Shown piece by piece: positions 10,991 to 25,100 of a stretch of 64,000 nucleotides of DNA. Source of the DNA: Spirodela intermedia (taxonomy: Eukaryota > Streptophyta > Magnoliopsida > Alismatales > Araceae); the NCBI GenBank assembly GCA_902729315.2, contig LR746274.1:2383037-2447036 (forward strand), written 5' to 3'. Position 1 is the first letter of the stretch, and the number at the start of each line of letters is the position of its first letter. The translations under genes and the position numbers were made by a program. The notes beneath the pieces were generated by a model. The model was not told the origin of the DNA. It was given only the letters and a program-made list of their open reading frames with translations, and did not search any database.

Positions 10991-13900
10991 GAGACCTTTC
11001 TCTGTTTCACGTGAGATTTCTCTCTCTCTCTCTCTTTCTCTCTTTGGCAAGAGATCTCCTTTCTCTTTTGTGAGAGCTCTCTCTTCTCTCTCTTTTTCTC
11101 CTTCCTTTATCCTCCCCTTGCTTTATTCTTCTCACCTCATTTTTTTATTTTATTATTACTACTAAATATTAATAAAATATTAAAAATCTATTTAAATATA
11201 AACTAAATTAATTTTTCACAATGAATTAATCAATCTCTTTGTGTTCAACTTAAGACTTACATATATATTGATATTTTATTAAGTCTTCAGGTTGATTGTC
11301 AAGGATGGTGAGAACAAGTTTTGATAAATTTATAATTTTTCTAACACAAAAACTAACTAAAAAGAAAGGAACAAAAGAAAATAGAATGAGATAAATGATA
11401 GAACATTCTCCTCAATAGTTAATATCTTCCTTCCCTAATTAATTCATAAATTTAATTCTATTATAAACTTTAGATAATCAGAAATAAGATTTTAATGATG
11501 AGATGATTAAAGTATGAATAGATAAAAATAAATTTGAGATTATGAAATGGAAATATGAGAAAGGTGGTTGTAAATATAATGACTTCCATTGACTTGGAGA
11601 ATGTTTTGAAATAATTAAAACTAATATATAAAATAAAATTAAAATAAATAGAGTACAAAAATACTTTGGTTGTCAATTAAGGCAAGCTAAAATAATTAAA
11701 TTTGTAATCAAAAGTGAACTCTAAAACTCAATTTGGACTTTGTTGTTCATTACACAACAAAGTCCTTTGCAATTAATAAAGCTATTAAAAGATAAAATAT
11801 AAATTAAACCTTATGACTTCGAATAAAAATCTCTTCATTTCCTTGTATGTCACCCAAAGATGAGAAAAAAAATACAGGTAATTAAATTCAGATATTTAAC
11901 AATTTTTAATGATGAAAACTAAGAACATAAATGAAAGTCTTCTTCTTTCCTTATAGGTCACCCAACAAAATGAGAAGAAAAATACTTGAAATAAAAATAT
12001 ATAAAAATAAAGTATTAATGATCAATGTATGTCACCCAAAGAATAGAGAGAGAAATGAAATGAGACAATACTTAAAAGTAAAATCATAAAAAACTATATT
12101 AATCGCAACCCCCTTGATTCCAACATCCCCTTCCTTCTTCCTTCCTCTCCAACCTTATTTCTTCACCTTTCCATGCCTCCATGCCTCCAGGCCCCCTTCC
12201 TTTTCTATATTTTAATTATGGATTAAACTTCATGTTAAAGATTGATCTTTATAAACTAATTTTTCTTATGAATCCAAATTCATAAGATATCTTTATAAAC
12301 CCAAATTCATATTTATTCATATGAATCTTTCTCATGAGCTTTTAGCGGAAACAAGATATCTTATTTATATGCAAAAGAAAAGTTAAATAATTGAAAGTAG
12401 TAGGGTAAGCATGGAAAAATTAAGAAGACAAATCATTTAGAAAAAAATATACTTCATGAAAAAAAATATGAAATAATCATGGTAAAATTATTATTTAGGT
12501 TAATTATTGAATCCACTTGTATATTTTCTAAACTAACTCTGAAGGAACATGACATAGGTTCCACTCTCTTGTCATGAAAAAAAGATGATAACGAAAATTA
12601 ACAAAGAGATTCATTATAAATTATCTTAATATATTCTTCCCACAGTCAAAAGTATCAAGTTTGATGCTTAATGACCTTTAGTTGCAAAAGTGAGGTCTTG
12701 ATCCTTTCTATTCTTGTACAAGTAGACAATTATTCTTCAACTATTCACTTTCTTATAAATAAGAAATGAAACATATTTTCACAAATGTTCACCACAACAT
12801 ATTAATATTAGACTGCAGTGGCACGCCTTTTATTTTAAGCAAGAAAATTTTGAGGAAACACTCAAAGTTGTACATTGAAAATTTTCTTCCATAGAGATCA
12901 CAAAGTTTCCAAAAAGCTAATATTGTTCGAATGTAACAGCTTCAACATAATCCTGAAAAAGAAATTTCTGCTCATCCACAGTTCTCATTCTCCTGCAAAG
13001 TAGGACATGGAGTGACATAGGTTCTCTAGTCTATGGCTAGTTTCACATGAATTAGAATTTCTACATATATAACTAAAACAAATTATGGAAACTAAACTAA
13101 AAAACTTTAAAAGAGTATACAAATCTCTATATATTACTTTCATATTGCTTTTTCTCTTTCTTACTCTCACAGGCTAGGATTCTTGACAACCTACATCCTT
13201 TGGTCAGTTTCTCAAGAAGTTGATTACTAAACCATCACCAATTCATTTTTAATGTAAAATTCAACTTTACAACTATATTGCTTTGAGTGAGATTCTAAAA
13301 CTTAGCTATTACCACTTAGAAGTTTAAATTTCCCCAAAGTCTTATCACTTGACATTACTAGGCCAAATAACTTCAATTTGGTATTTCTTCTAAGAACCAG
13401 TGTTAGTATACTGTAGTACTAGGACTAGATTTCCAACCAATTTTTGATATAAAATGGAAATCTTCATCAGTTGATTGCTTGATGCTGAATGAAGTTTATC
13501 AAAAAAATAGGGCAGAAAGTCTAGACTATTAGTGTGACTACTATTTTAGGCTTCATTTACTCTTTTTTGCTTCATAAAGAGTGTCAAAAACTGAATTGAA
13601 ATTAATTATTAAAAGATAAATATGAGAAACGTAAAAATGTAGTTTGTTGTGTAAGATTATTTATACCTCCTCCCCTCCCCATTTCTTAACTCTATCTCTT
13701 GCTGCTGATGCCTATAAACAACATTAAATCAGTTAGTCGATAGAATGGGTAAGAATATATTCTTCTTAAATAAGAGAAAAGGTTAAACACGAAATATATA
13801 AAATACCATAGGTTGTTGAATATATAGAATGAATGGAGATGTTTTTTACACATCCACCATCAAAATTGAAATGATGAATAATATACCTCTTTTCAATTTT

Positions 13901-14375
13901 ATATGGCCAATACTCATATATAGGATATTTCTCATTATCCACAAAATATTACCACCACAAGAAAATAAATTATCTTATAGGACATATAAAAGTTAATATG
14001 AAATGCTAGAAGAGGTAGGTCTCAATGTTTCATTTGAATGTATGCCAAACCATACAGCATCTGATGAATACTTAGAGATAATAGAGATATTCATAATTTA
14101 TGTTGTATCTAAGAAAGCTGCTGAAACCTTCCACTTGATCAATATCGTAATTATCAATAAATTTAGTTCATTAACTATGCATGATATGTACGTTCTATTT
14201 TTTAGTTTTCTGCTTGTGCTGTTAACCTTTAAATATTTAAAATGGAAAAGATATAGTTCTCCAAAATAATCATTGCAAGTCAATGTGGTCTCACAAGGTA
14301 ACATAAAAATAAGAAATATGAGAAAAATCTTAGAAACAAAAGTCAAATAGAAATGCTTAGTTTACAACTGTGAGC
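10991..14375. other. AT-rich intergenic DNA with a short degenerate repeat
   Basis: No gene is supported. Three diverged copies of a word like TGTATGTCACCCAAAGA followed by GAGAAAAAAATAC lie near 11845, 11950 and 12025. The last 370 bases, next to MATE copy 2, may hold a further 3' exon of that gene, but none could be recognised. Confidence 0.4.
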
Positions 14376-17300
14376 TTATTTAGAAGAAAGGAAAGAACAC
14401 ATAAAAAGGTGTGAACACAAGAGATCCAAGTTCACCTCTTTGGTCCACTTCGTTCTAGAAGTCATCAAAACTAGTATCATCGTCTGTAGTAGAGTTCCAG
14501 AAAGCATTCCATACCAAATACCCTGAAATATCCCGTAATGTAAGAAGGAGATGACCAGTGGCTTTATAGATATTTTACTAGAATACACTAGAGGTTGAAG
14601 AGTCATGACATGAACATTTAATATAACATTTTTCAAATTGAACTACTTTTAATGATAAATACCGCATAACATTTCTGTGATCAGCCTTTACATTGCTCTA
14701 TGACTCAGTTTAAATGCAGGAATAGGTTATTACCTTTACACCAAGATCAAACTTAAAGGCCAAGAGAAGACCAATGGGAATACCAAACAAGTAATAGCTT
14801 CCAACATTGATATAGGCCACGAATGCTTGCCACCCAGCTCCAATGGCCACACCTATTAATAACGCATAGAACATCTATTCAGATGAGAACAACTATAACT
14901 ATTTTATTGCATGAGAAATACTTTTTAAAATCAAATCAAGTAATCATGGGCTACTCTGAGAAAATATACAATGTTATTGCAAATTGTTTAAGTTTTTGAT
15001 ATCACAACCGTACAGTGCAGACTTCATTGTCACATCTATCTATATGTGGATGTTGGCATACTGGAGCTAAGTACGCTGGGCAAAAGAGTTTCAATGCCTT
15101 CAAAACTTATCCATTAAGTGAAAATGACAAGAAGTACTGGGCCCGCATGCTAACAATTTAAGATATTCTTAGATATCTTTGGGATATATTTCCCAGTGGT
15201 AATTAGTAACTATCTCAGTCCCAGCCGTTTATCACTTTCCGGGAAAACAAAATACAGCGTCAAATCAGGTAAAAAAGACAGGCGGGGTCGTCAAAGTGAG
15301 CTTACAATGGTTATTGATATCCCTCTGATCACATGAATTCTTAAGAGTTAGTAAATTGTCTAAAGATCGAGATCCGAATACGTCATCAAGTTAATGTCGA
15401 ATCACTAGACATTTCAAATAAAACTCATGAAAAATCAGAACGAGGAAAGCACAGTAAGAAACCCGAAAGGACTGGCTGCACATTATTGGCGGTGATGGTG
15501 ATTGCGAGCAATGGGGCGAGTTGATAGACCAGCTCTCTGACTTCTGAGCTGCTCGTGAAGGCGTATGGGAACTCCTTCCGAGTGATGATCAGAATGACGG
15601 CAAGGAACAATCCTATCAGGAATGAGGTGACGACGGCCACAACTACAGCAAACTTAGCCCTCTTCGGGTGACCAGCTCCTAGCTCATTAGACACCCGCAC
15701 ACTGCCATCATGCCGTTATATTACTCCCGTTTAAAACGACAAAACATGACATAAAATAAAATTAAAAAAATAAAATAAAAAATAAAAGTGAAGCTTGATG
15801 GCTAACCTTATGGCAATGTTTGATCCTAGGGCCACCATTATTGTCCATCCGCTTATGTTCATACTAAAAAGAAGATGAGTACATTTTTCAACAAGTATGA
15901 CAAGCTATATATGAAGACATAAAGTATGTATTACTTTTAAATATTAACTGATGTAGTTGAACACTTTTAAAAATTTTGATATCTTAATGAATTTAGTTTC
16001 ATTTTATGATATCTTATGCTATCAAATATCACATAAAATTAGGTAATATTTTTACCTGCAAATATAATTTTATAGTAAATATTTGTGTTGCTCCAAAAAT
16101 AAGATCAATAAATGAAAGAAATGATAATAAGAGATGAGAAGCCTACCATATAGATATAGCATCCACGGAGATTTTCGCATTTTTGAGATAACCAGCACAA
16201 AGAATCAGCACCATATAATACCAGAACTCCAAGCTGGGGATAAATACATTACGAATTTAATAATTGAATCAGTTCAGAAATGAATGGAATGATGAATAAT
16301 GAGACTTCGTCCACACCTTGGCAAGCTTGAACAAAAATGGGACACTAAAGCCTATGGAAACAGATCCCTGCTTAACTTGCTGCTTTGTTGGTTGTTTTTA
16401 TCTCATCGAGCTTTTTGGGGAACTGGGTACAAGTCGTATAAGAGAGTCCCATTTAAGGGAGGAGTCGTGTTCCAGGTGGGAAGAGACTCAAACTCGAGGG
16501 AAATAAACATATATGTATATATCTATGGGTTTAGATAGATAGATTGACTGAGAGATAGATGGATCGATACATAGATATATAGATATACTGAGATATACAT
16601 AGATCGATAGATAGATCGATAGATAACTCCGTAGATAGATAGATAGAGATAGAAAGATGTCAAGGAGGTAGGTTTGGGAAAACAAAGTGGCTTGGAAAAA
16701 GGCTTCGGAGTGCAAACAGAGTCCGTCTATTTTAGACGCTGGGTAGTGATCTATTAAGTTTAAGAATGATTTTAAAACATATTATGGGAAGCATAGTATT
16801 GTCAACTAGGAGAGTTTACCCAGAAGAAATTAGCAACTCACCAGAGCATGATTGCGGATGCTACGGAGAGGCGAACGAAGGCCCACACTTGATGGAAAGC
16901 CTTCCAGGAGAAGCCCGACCAAGCCTCTCCACAGGCCCCCAAAAAGATGTACGCCATCTGCGACGTCACGATGATCCACCACGAGAGGTTGAGGACGAAC
17001 GCAGCGCCCGGCAGGCCCCAACCCAGCCGCAGTACAAGAAGCCAGTTGAGGAACACGTGCACCAGCAGCGTCCCCGCCGCTACCGCTGCCCTGAACATCA
17101 GCCGGCTCTGTGCCTGCAGGAACTTGGCGAGGGGGAAGTTGAACGCGTAGGCGAATAGCTGCGGCAGCATCCACAGCGCAAACTGCCCCGCTGCGCGCGA
17201 TATATCGGCGGTCTGGCCGATTAGTCTCAGCCAGTTCGTAGCAAACACGTACAGCGGCGTGAGCAACAAGGCTGTGACCAGTAGGATAAGCCACGAGCGC

Positions 17301-17806
17301 TGCATGTAGACGCCCAGCATGTCCAGCTTACCAGCGCCGACGACTTGCCCACACAGCGTCTCCAGAGCGCTCCCCATCCCCAGCTGCCAACCGCGGCCCG
17401 CGTGCATCAGGAAAAACGATGTCTTGAACTATTTCACAGACTATAAAGCATTCCGGAAACGGAGAACGTGGGTTAGTACCATCAGGCCGTAGCAGAGACC
17501 AGCAATGACCGAGTTCTCGATGGAGACAGCGGCGAGCTCGATAGTGCCGAGCTGGCCGGCGAATATCAGAGTGACGGCGCCAAGGGAATACTGGCAGACG
17601 GCGGTGAACATGGCGGGGCCAGCCAGGAACCAGAGAACCTTCGACTCCGCCCTAAACTCCCTGAAGAAATCCCTCAACCCCCTTATGTGCTCTCTGTCTC
17701 CTTCCTTCCCCGTGAGGAATGCGGCTCTTGAGTGCCCAGCGTTCTGGGAATCTCCAGTGAACCCTAGCAGCGGTTCCATGACTCCGTCCTCGTCTATCCC
17801 TCCCAT
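14376..17806 (-). CDS. MATE (DETOXIFICATION) efflux transporter copy 2
   Basis: Multidrug and toxin extrusion antiporter, predicted to have about 12 membrane helices. Exons are 17480-17806, 16842-17383, 16147-16233, 15807-15863, 15463-15701, 14734-14852 and 14376-14522 (read to the stop). All junctions are GT-AG and phases agree, giving about 505 residues, normal for the family. The start at 17806 matches copy 1; an in-frame upstream ATG at 17896 has no counterpart there. Landmarks are [18 protein letters not shown], the exon 3 product LEFWYYMVLILCAGYLKNAK, VRVSNELGAGHPKRAKF and GIWYGMLSGTLLQT. Trp140 replaces the stop of copy 1. The 3' end is uncertain: after SRTKWTKE the sequence is GAG|GTGAAC, a possible donor, so the last residues may be read-through intron. 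Substrate unknown; the DTX30-35-like placement is inferred. Confidence 0.88.
16533..16660. repeat. GATA-type microsatellite in MATE copy 2 intron
   Basis: Imperfect tandem TAGA/GATA/GATC units in the intron between exons 2 and 3. The equivalent position in copy 1 has a TA run instead, so the microsatellite changed after duplication. Confidence 0.8.
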
Positions 17807-19172
17807 TCTCGCCTCCCTCTCTCTCTCTCTAGCCACCCTAACCTTAACGTTAAGAGAAAACAAGGTCGGGAGTAAGATGAGACATTCCCCAGCCACCTAC
17901 GCCAGTTCCCAGCGGGCACAAGTTATCACCGGGGGCTGGGAGAGGGTAGATGGGAAAAGGAGCTCAGAGCTGAAGAGGGTCTTCCATGGTCAATTACATA
18001 GACTCTGGTGGTTCCTGCAGAAGAAAATGAGGTGAAAGTCAGTGGCTCCGGCCTTCATTGTTTTCTCCATTTTAGATAAAACGAAGACAACAAGTAAGAC
18101 GAGCCACTACACCTACCATTCCATCGAAACCTGTACAGAAGCAAAGAGGTAAAGTGAGTGATTCCCCGAGTCGGCTGATCGCTGGCCCGTGTTTGCGGGA
18201 TTCCCCGAGAGACAGACAGGGATCGGGGGGTCAAGTTAAGGCTACGAGGCAGCGTGCCACCCAGAAGTCAACGACTGACCTGGCGAACAGTAGAGATTTA
18301 TGGGATTAGTTACAGATCAACGACTTAACCCCATTTTCTAAATGCGAAGAGAATTTATCATAGACCCTTGCCATTTTTTTGTCTGAGGGAGTTGTTCCCG
18401 TTCAAACCCTTATTTAGCTCTCCGGGAAATGGCAAATTTTGCCGGCGATGGACGGCATCTATAGCAGCCTGTGTCCGTCACAGTCTCTTACGATAGCTCC
18501 TTATCCCCACTTGATAATTGTCAAGTACTTTGCCTTTAGATCTTAAAAAGTATAGAAAAAACCACTTAATTAGAAGACAAGCAAGATTAAGGAAATTAGC
18601 CCATCTATGAGTTGACTCATAGATAAAATGCGTTTTATTGGAGAAATTACTTTGCAAGATAAAATGCATGAGTTGACTTTGTGCTGTCAGTTTTCTTGGA
18701 GAAAATGCGTTGTCATATTATGGAAAGGATTAACATTTCATAGTCAAGTGCAAATAAATATTTCCATCTTGGGACACAAATGCTAAATGTGGAGAGTTTC
18801 TTGCAGTTCAAACTTAGTCACATTAGAATCATGAAAAAGATCAAACTTGTATGTTTCACATTTTTAATTATTCAAGTGAAAAAGGCCCTCAAGCTAACAA
18901 GTTATCATAATCATCTTTAAGTTTTCCATCATCGAGAATGGTTGCAAAGTTTTAATCGGAGACTAAAAGGGTCAAATCAGCGGTGAACCAGAGCATCTCT
19001 CTCCGCATCAGTGACAAATATCCCAAGAACCTCTGTTAAATAACAAAAATTTATTTACAAAAAAACCACCTTAGAAATCAAAGATATATTGAACACAATC
19101 CCTCAAATTTACACATACACAAGAACCTCATGGCCACACCATATGGGCACGGGTAGAGGGCCAAATTGAAGT
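17807..19172. other. Intergenic between MATE copy 2 and DAR GTPase 2
   Basis: It contains the upstream region of MATE copy 2, with a CT run at about 17813-17830, and the 3' flank of the DAR GTPase gene. Short ORFs only; nothing recognised. Confidence 0.5.
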
Positions 19173-22100
19173 TCAGGAAATGTGTGCAGGGGCCTCAGGA
19201 ACGCTATCAAGAATAAAAGGCCCCAGTTTGCCGGTTCTAAACAAAGTTATCAGCTTCTTTGAGACCATGGTGCGAGCTTCTTCCACAGATTTTGTCGATA
19301 TCTTTAATGTCTCCTGGAGGGCTGTCAGTTGTTCGTCAATGAGGCACTCCAGATCGTCATCATCCCCAGTTAAATCCCCCTCGAATGAAACGAATGTGGT
19401 GTGCAATGTCCGTTGAACATCCTTTACAATGTCCTGCATTCGCCAGGTGTGACAAGATAACGGAACTGTGAGTTAACAAAACCGCGGAAGTAGATTATAT
19501 AGAGGAAAATTTTAGAAGTAATTTCTCCGTCGAACGGGGCAAATACTCTTTCAATGGACATGTCACGGAACCATCCTCAGAAAACAAAAAAAGGGGGGAA
19601 TTTACAACAGCCATTGATAAAATATCACCTGTTCGCGACATCAAAGTCTGGAAAGCAGTTAAAATTACCAGTAGATCAAGTTGGGCTCTGAATGATTGAC
19701 AATAGAGGCATTGGTGAAGATTGAAAGGAAACATCACCGATAGAACTGAGGCGGCAGCAGGACTATTATGGTGAGGAGATAGCTGAGATGAGGATGTTGA
19801 GGGTGAGAACAACATCAAAACTTCTACACAATGGTAGAGACAAAGGTAGATCAACAGATTGGGAAAGATTGAGCACAAAGAAAGAATAGGGTGGAAGGCA
19901 GTAGAGAGAGAAGAGAAGAAAAGGTTCTATGACAGCATGTAAAAGAGAATATAAAGAAATGGAAAGAGCTGAGAAAGAACCGAATCATCAGGAAAGATAA
20001 GAGAGAATAAGATGGATGATGATGGAAGTAGAGAGATAGTGAGAAGAGAAAAAGATGAAAGGATGGGAGAGGATACAAAGGGAAGATGGGCAGAGGCACA
20101 GCCAAAAAAGAGGACAGAGACAAAAAGAGGGTTGTAAGAATGACCATGAGGTGAGAAAAGTGGATAATAATGAAGAAAAGAGGAATTAGAGCTGACCAAA
20201 ACAGCATGGAGACCCAGGTAATAATTAAGTGCCACCAGCCATTCAACAGTGAGTAGGGAATCTTTTTTTCCTCATAGATAAGCTTCGTAGGTATATGAGA
20301 AGAAACTAAATATATTACCTCAATATACCACACGTCAGAATGATCCAATTGTTTCCCCGTCCTTCCTAAAGAAGCTCTAAATAATTTTTTATTTCTTGTT
20401 ATCGCCTCAGATAGAGATCCGCTCCGCTCATTGTCCAAGTTCTTCCAATGGAGAGGTGTGTTCCTGTTGTTCAAGACAGAAAGAAAGTACCTAGCAAGGC
20501 GCTCCTCACCAACAACCGAGTCCTTCACAGCTCCTGGGTCACAGGAAAGTTTTCAAGGATAGTAAGATAGTTTTGAATATGAACACCACTCTAGGACCAC
20601 CAAACAGGAGAAATTAAGGTAGATTAAACATAAAATAAAGTACCCATCTCGAGAAAACAAAGGACTTATAGCGTCAGAAACAGTCATGTCAGAGGCTCTT
20701 AACATGAACAGAATCATTTTTTTCAAGTTAACCAAGAAAGGCGCTAAATTGAGGAATTATCTTCTTATTAAATCAAGGCTATAAAATATATCACTAGCAT
20801 TCAACTTATGTATATATATCAAGTGATAGAGTAAAAGCTCCAGGTCAAGGAGATTTCGGGCATCCTCGTTCGGGCACAATGCTAGGTCTTCCTGTAATGT
20901 TTTGGTTAAGAATTTCTGAGCCAACTTCTGGGAAAGAAACCAAACAAGTAGAAGAGGAAACCTGTCAAGGCAAGCTTCAGTCCCGTCTCTACGTCTGCAA
21001 TGCTAGGAACCAGAACACCAGGTGTGTCCAAAACGTATATGCTAGGCTGATTTGCAATCTGTGGAAGACGTCATCAATTGTTGTATAAATTTCTTTGAAA
21101 AGGAAATCGTGCTATTTTCCAACCACTGGGTTGAGAAATACAGAAACAGATGTGTGCGTTTCTTCGTAATATACAGAAAAAATGAAGAAAAAATAAATAA
21201 TATCATAATATACATGACCATAATACATGTAATTGAAGTCTTCGCATCAATAAAAATAAAATATTATTATCGATAATAATATCTGTAATATCTATAACTA
21301 GTGTCCGAGATAATCTCTATAATATCTAGAATGCTCATGAAGAAAAGTTTACATCCAACTAGTATGACAGTCAGCAAGCCACTAATTAGTGCATTAGCCA
21401 TTTACAAGCAGACCCTGGATAAAGAACACCATGAACACACGATTATGACACAAGATCAGTATATTACATACATCTGCACGTGATTGTTATCATTTCATTA
21501 GTACAACCTTTTATTCCGTACAGATTCAAATAAGGGCTGGGTCTCTGATTTCTGAGTAATCGAATGTTTGGTTCTCCAAACTCACTAAAAACTAAGCGGC
21601 ATGAAATAGATTGGCTCATTCGCTGATGCATTAGATGAAGTCTACATAAGCCAAAATGAATAAATATTCTGATAAGAGTATCTGCAGACAAGACTTAATA
21701 CCACAAAATGGTTTTGATTCCTCAAGACTCCCTACCCTTCCCTATAGCACAGATAACAACAGAACGGTCCAGCAATGTCATAGGAGCAACAGAAAGCTTT
21801 TGACGCCATTGTTTGTCAAAAAACCAGGCATGGTACAGAAAATTAACCAGAGCAGCAACAAAAAGCTTATATTTGGGAGGATGCTCATGCAGAAATCAAG
21901 GATCAGGACGTCTTGAACAACTCAAAGGTTGGCATAAACCTAGACGGAAGGACTGCTTAACATAACAAGTTAGGATGCGACTTTTCCTCAGAAAACTTGA
22001 AAGGTTAGCAGTATGAGCATATGCCAGCTGATACACTTGAAGTGGAGGTTGCAACATATATTATTTCGTATTAAGATTCATAACATTATCCTTACAATTT

Positions 22101-25100
22101 AATGTGGAGTTTGACATTTCCTCCCTTAGATGCGATTGAATAACATATCAACTGATCAAATTAAATGAGGGACTCCATTTAAACCTCAGAACATTCGCAG
22201 CACATAGTTTGGGTTTTCTCCATCAACGAAAAACCATTAAAGGCCATAGATTCTAGAGAGTCACACTGGTGCTTCTGCCAACATGATGAATGAACAATGA
22301 CCATGTAGGGTACAACAACAATAACCGCCATAAAAAACATAATGAAAAATACATTCAAATAACATTCAAATTAAATGTATTCGACGAAGACCAAAACTTG
22401 AAAACATAAACACGTTGATGAAGATACTATTCGATTTCTCAAAACAGTAAATATGCATAATTTTGACCTTATATCCTGCAATATCCTGGGTGACTCCAGG
22501 CAAAGGTCCTACAGTTGCTCGCTTCATTTTATCATGTACTGTCACAAAGAACCATTTCAATGGGAAAAGATGTACCATCCAATTCTCAAAGGAATAAACG
22601 GCAAACTTTGAAAACTTGATTATAGTTAACAGGAAATCTTCAGAAGTAGTGGAACCAGTCACCAGGAAAGCGAGACGATGCAATCTGATGGATGGAATTA
22701 ATAAGTGCAGACTTCCCAACGTTTGGAATGCCAACAACCATGACCAAAAGTGTCGGTTCTCTGGAGATAACTTCCTTCAGTTTCAGTTCCACGAGTGTAA
22801 GCAGCTGTTCATTCCGAAAACGAAAATCAACAGGGTAATTATGGAAGAAACGAGTAAAGCTGACTAGACAGAAAAGGTGACAAACAGAACTAGAGTCCTA
22901 GACGAAACCGCAATATTAATGGCAGAAACAATAAATAGGGTGACTCAAAGCTAGAATTGAGCGGGACATTGTACAGTAGGGAGAATACTTTTCGAGCATG
23001 TCATAAAAAGACGGTTGAAACAAAAATTAAGATAATAGAGGCATCCAAAAAGCATTGTAACAGCAATTACAGTTGCATATTCAAGCAAAACAATTAGCAA
23101 GTCCATCATGTGCAAAATGAAGCTGCCTATAAATATGGTTCGTCTAGACTTGCTTCTTGAATTTTTTTACCAACTAAGTCACTGCTCTTCTGTCATTGGC
23201 TCACCTGGAACCATAGCCAGGTGAGGTTGTCAGCCCTGTCACATGCACAGCTATATATATATATATATGATTGAAGCACTGTCTATTTCCAAAATTCCAT
23301 TATTTTTTCGTATCAGAGTGACTAGAGAAGCATTCAGCTTCCGGTCAAACCAAGCAGATCACAAGTTAAAAGATTTCCGAATAATTCATGGAAAAAAAAA
23401 ATTGAGTACACTTTTAAGATATGAAAATCAAGGTTATCAAATTTGTTGGTAGCAATCTTTCGATCCATAATAGATGGTAACTTATTCATTCGAGGTGACG
23501 ACAATCAACAGTGGGAATGTCATATCCACAAAGGTTGAGAGCAACACTTCGTAGCCTTGAGCCTAGGGATTCATGTCTTACAACATGAAGGAGCAAATGA
23601 GCAGGATTCTGAGGTTTTAATTTCCCATTATAATGACTTAGTTGATGAGATTCTAATCTTAGGAATTTGGATAAAATATTAAAAAAGTTTCAAAGATTTG
23701 GCTATTTTACAGATCTTCTACCATAACGACCTAAAAGGGATCTTTCTGAGCATAAAGATATTGGGTATGGGCATCACACTTTGATCGATACAAAGCACAC
23801 TTGATACAGGACATGATGCTCACATTATTTTTTACTCGTAGCAATCTCTAGAAAAAAAAGGTCACTACAATTAGCATGGGAAACCTTCATCCAGGAAGTC
23901 ACAACTTCGTGTGATACCCAAGGTCGAGAAAGTACACTATCTTTTTGCAGTAATGAATAATATAGTTTCGATCCTCAGTGCAAGATATTGTGCAGCTGTA
24001 TCAGCCATCAGAAAGACTTCCAAGGCCAATAGGGTTGATCAATAAAACCATTGTATCAGCTGCAACAGAAGTTGGATATCCACCGTCGATCCAACGACAC
24101 AAACCAAAATGGAAGATCTGAACATTAGAAGTACACGTACTGGTGGATAAATTACAACACTTCACATTGAAAATGAGTTTTATAGTTTGTATGAAGCTCA
24201 CAACTCCCACGGCGTTTTGTGAACAAAGTGTTCGAAATAATCCAGGACGCATGCAAGGAGTGTTGACACCTCGTGATCACGCAAGACCTAAATCATGCTC
24301 ACTCAAGAACCATGAAGAAAATCAATGAAGAGAGTATGTAAGAGCAGGTGCGTCCCATGCAACTTAAGTTACAGAAGAAAATATTCATCGATGTGGTTCA
24401 ACTGCCTCTATCTTTCGCCCCTGCTTTGATCTGAGAGAGTCAGCTCCCATTATCCATCAAAATCTGTATCCTAAAAGTTTTCACTGAGCTACACGCCAGC
24501 ATGTTATCATAATCATTCTTTTCAGCATAAAATTGTTCCCAACAAGTTAATCTTGTATTTTCCAAATTCCCCTTTAAGGTGCTGGACTGCTAGTTAATTT
24601 TTGAGCACGAGTGTTCTTGGAGAGGAGTGTGGCAGTAAGAGAGGACGGGAAGAAAAACATACAGCTCACACCAGCACCTGTCCAAGGAGTCAATTTTCTT
24701 CACATTATTTTCTTCTTTTATATTCTCCTTTTCTCTTTCCTCCTCAACAACTTCCAATCCTACTCATCCTCTCCTCTCCCTTCCCCAACCTGAGATTCAC
24801 TGAAACAATCTGCTCTTCCCCAGCTGATGTTCATCCGGGATCATAACTGGAACAGGAACTAGGCATAACCAATCTGAGTTCTAAAACCCAGGTTTCAAAA
24901 CCTCTCTCTAGGCAAGACCAAAGACAGAGATGATACTAAGCTCCCATAGACATTTACCATATTTTCAAAATATATCATTTGAAAAGCCATAAATGCATGA
25001 ACAACAAGTGAGATTCTCTGAATATCCAATGATACCCAAAAAGGAGATTCGAAAAAATATCCATATAACTGAAGCTTTAACACCTCAAACATGTTACGCT

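Noticed and set aside
10666-11165. Ser/Leu-rich overlapping open frames on the plus strand
   Set aside because: Produced by the CT-rich minisatellite; no start context or domain.
16830-17294. 154-codon open frame on the minus strand
   Set aside because: Alternate frame of MATE copy 2 exon 2, kept open by high GC.
19851-20528. 225-codon open frame read as a separate gene
   Set aside because: Only 20319-20528 is coding, as part of DAR GTPase exon 7; the rest is read-through into an AG-rich intron giving a hydrophobic artefact.
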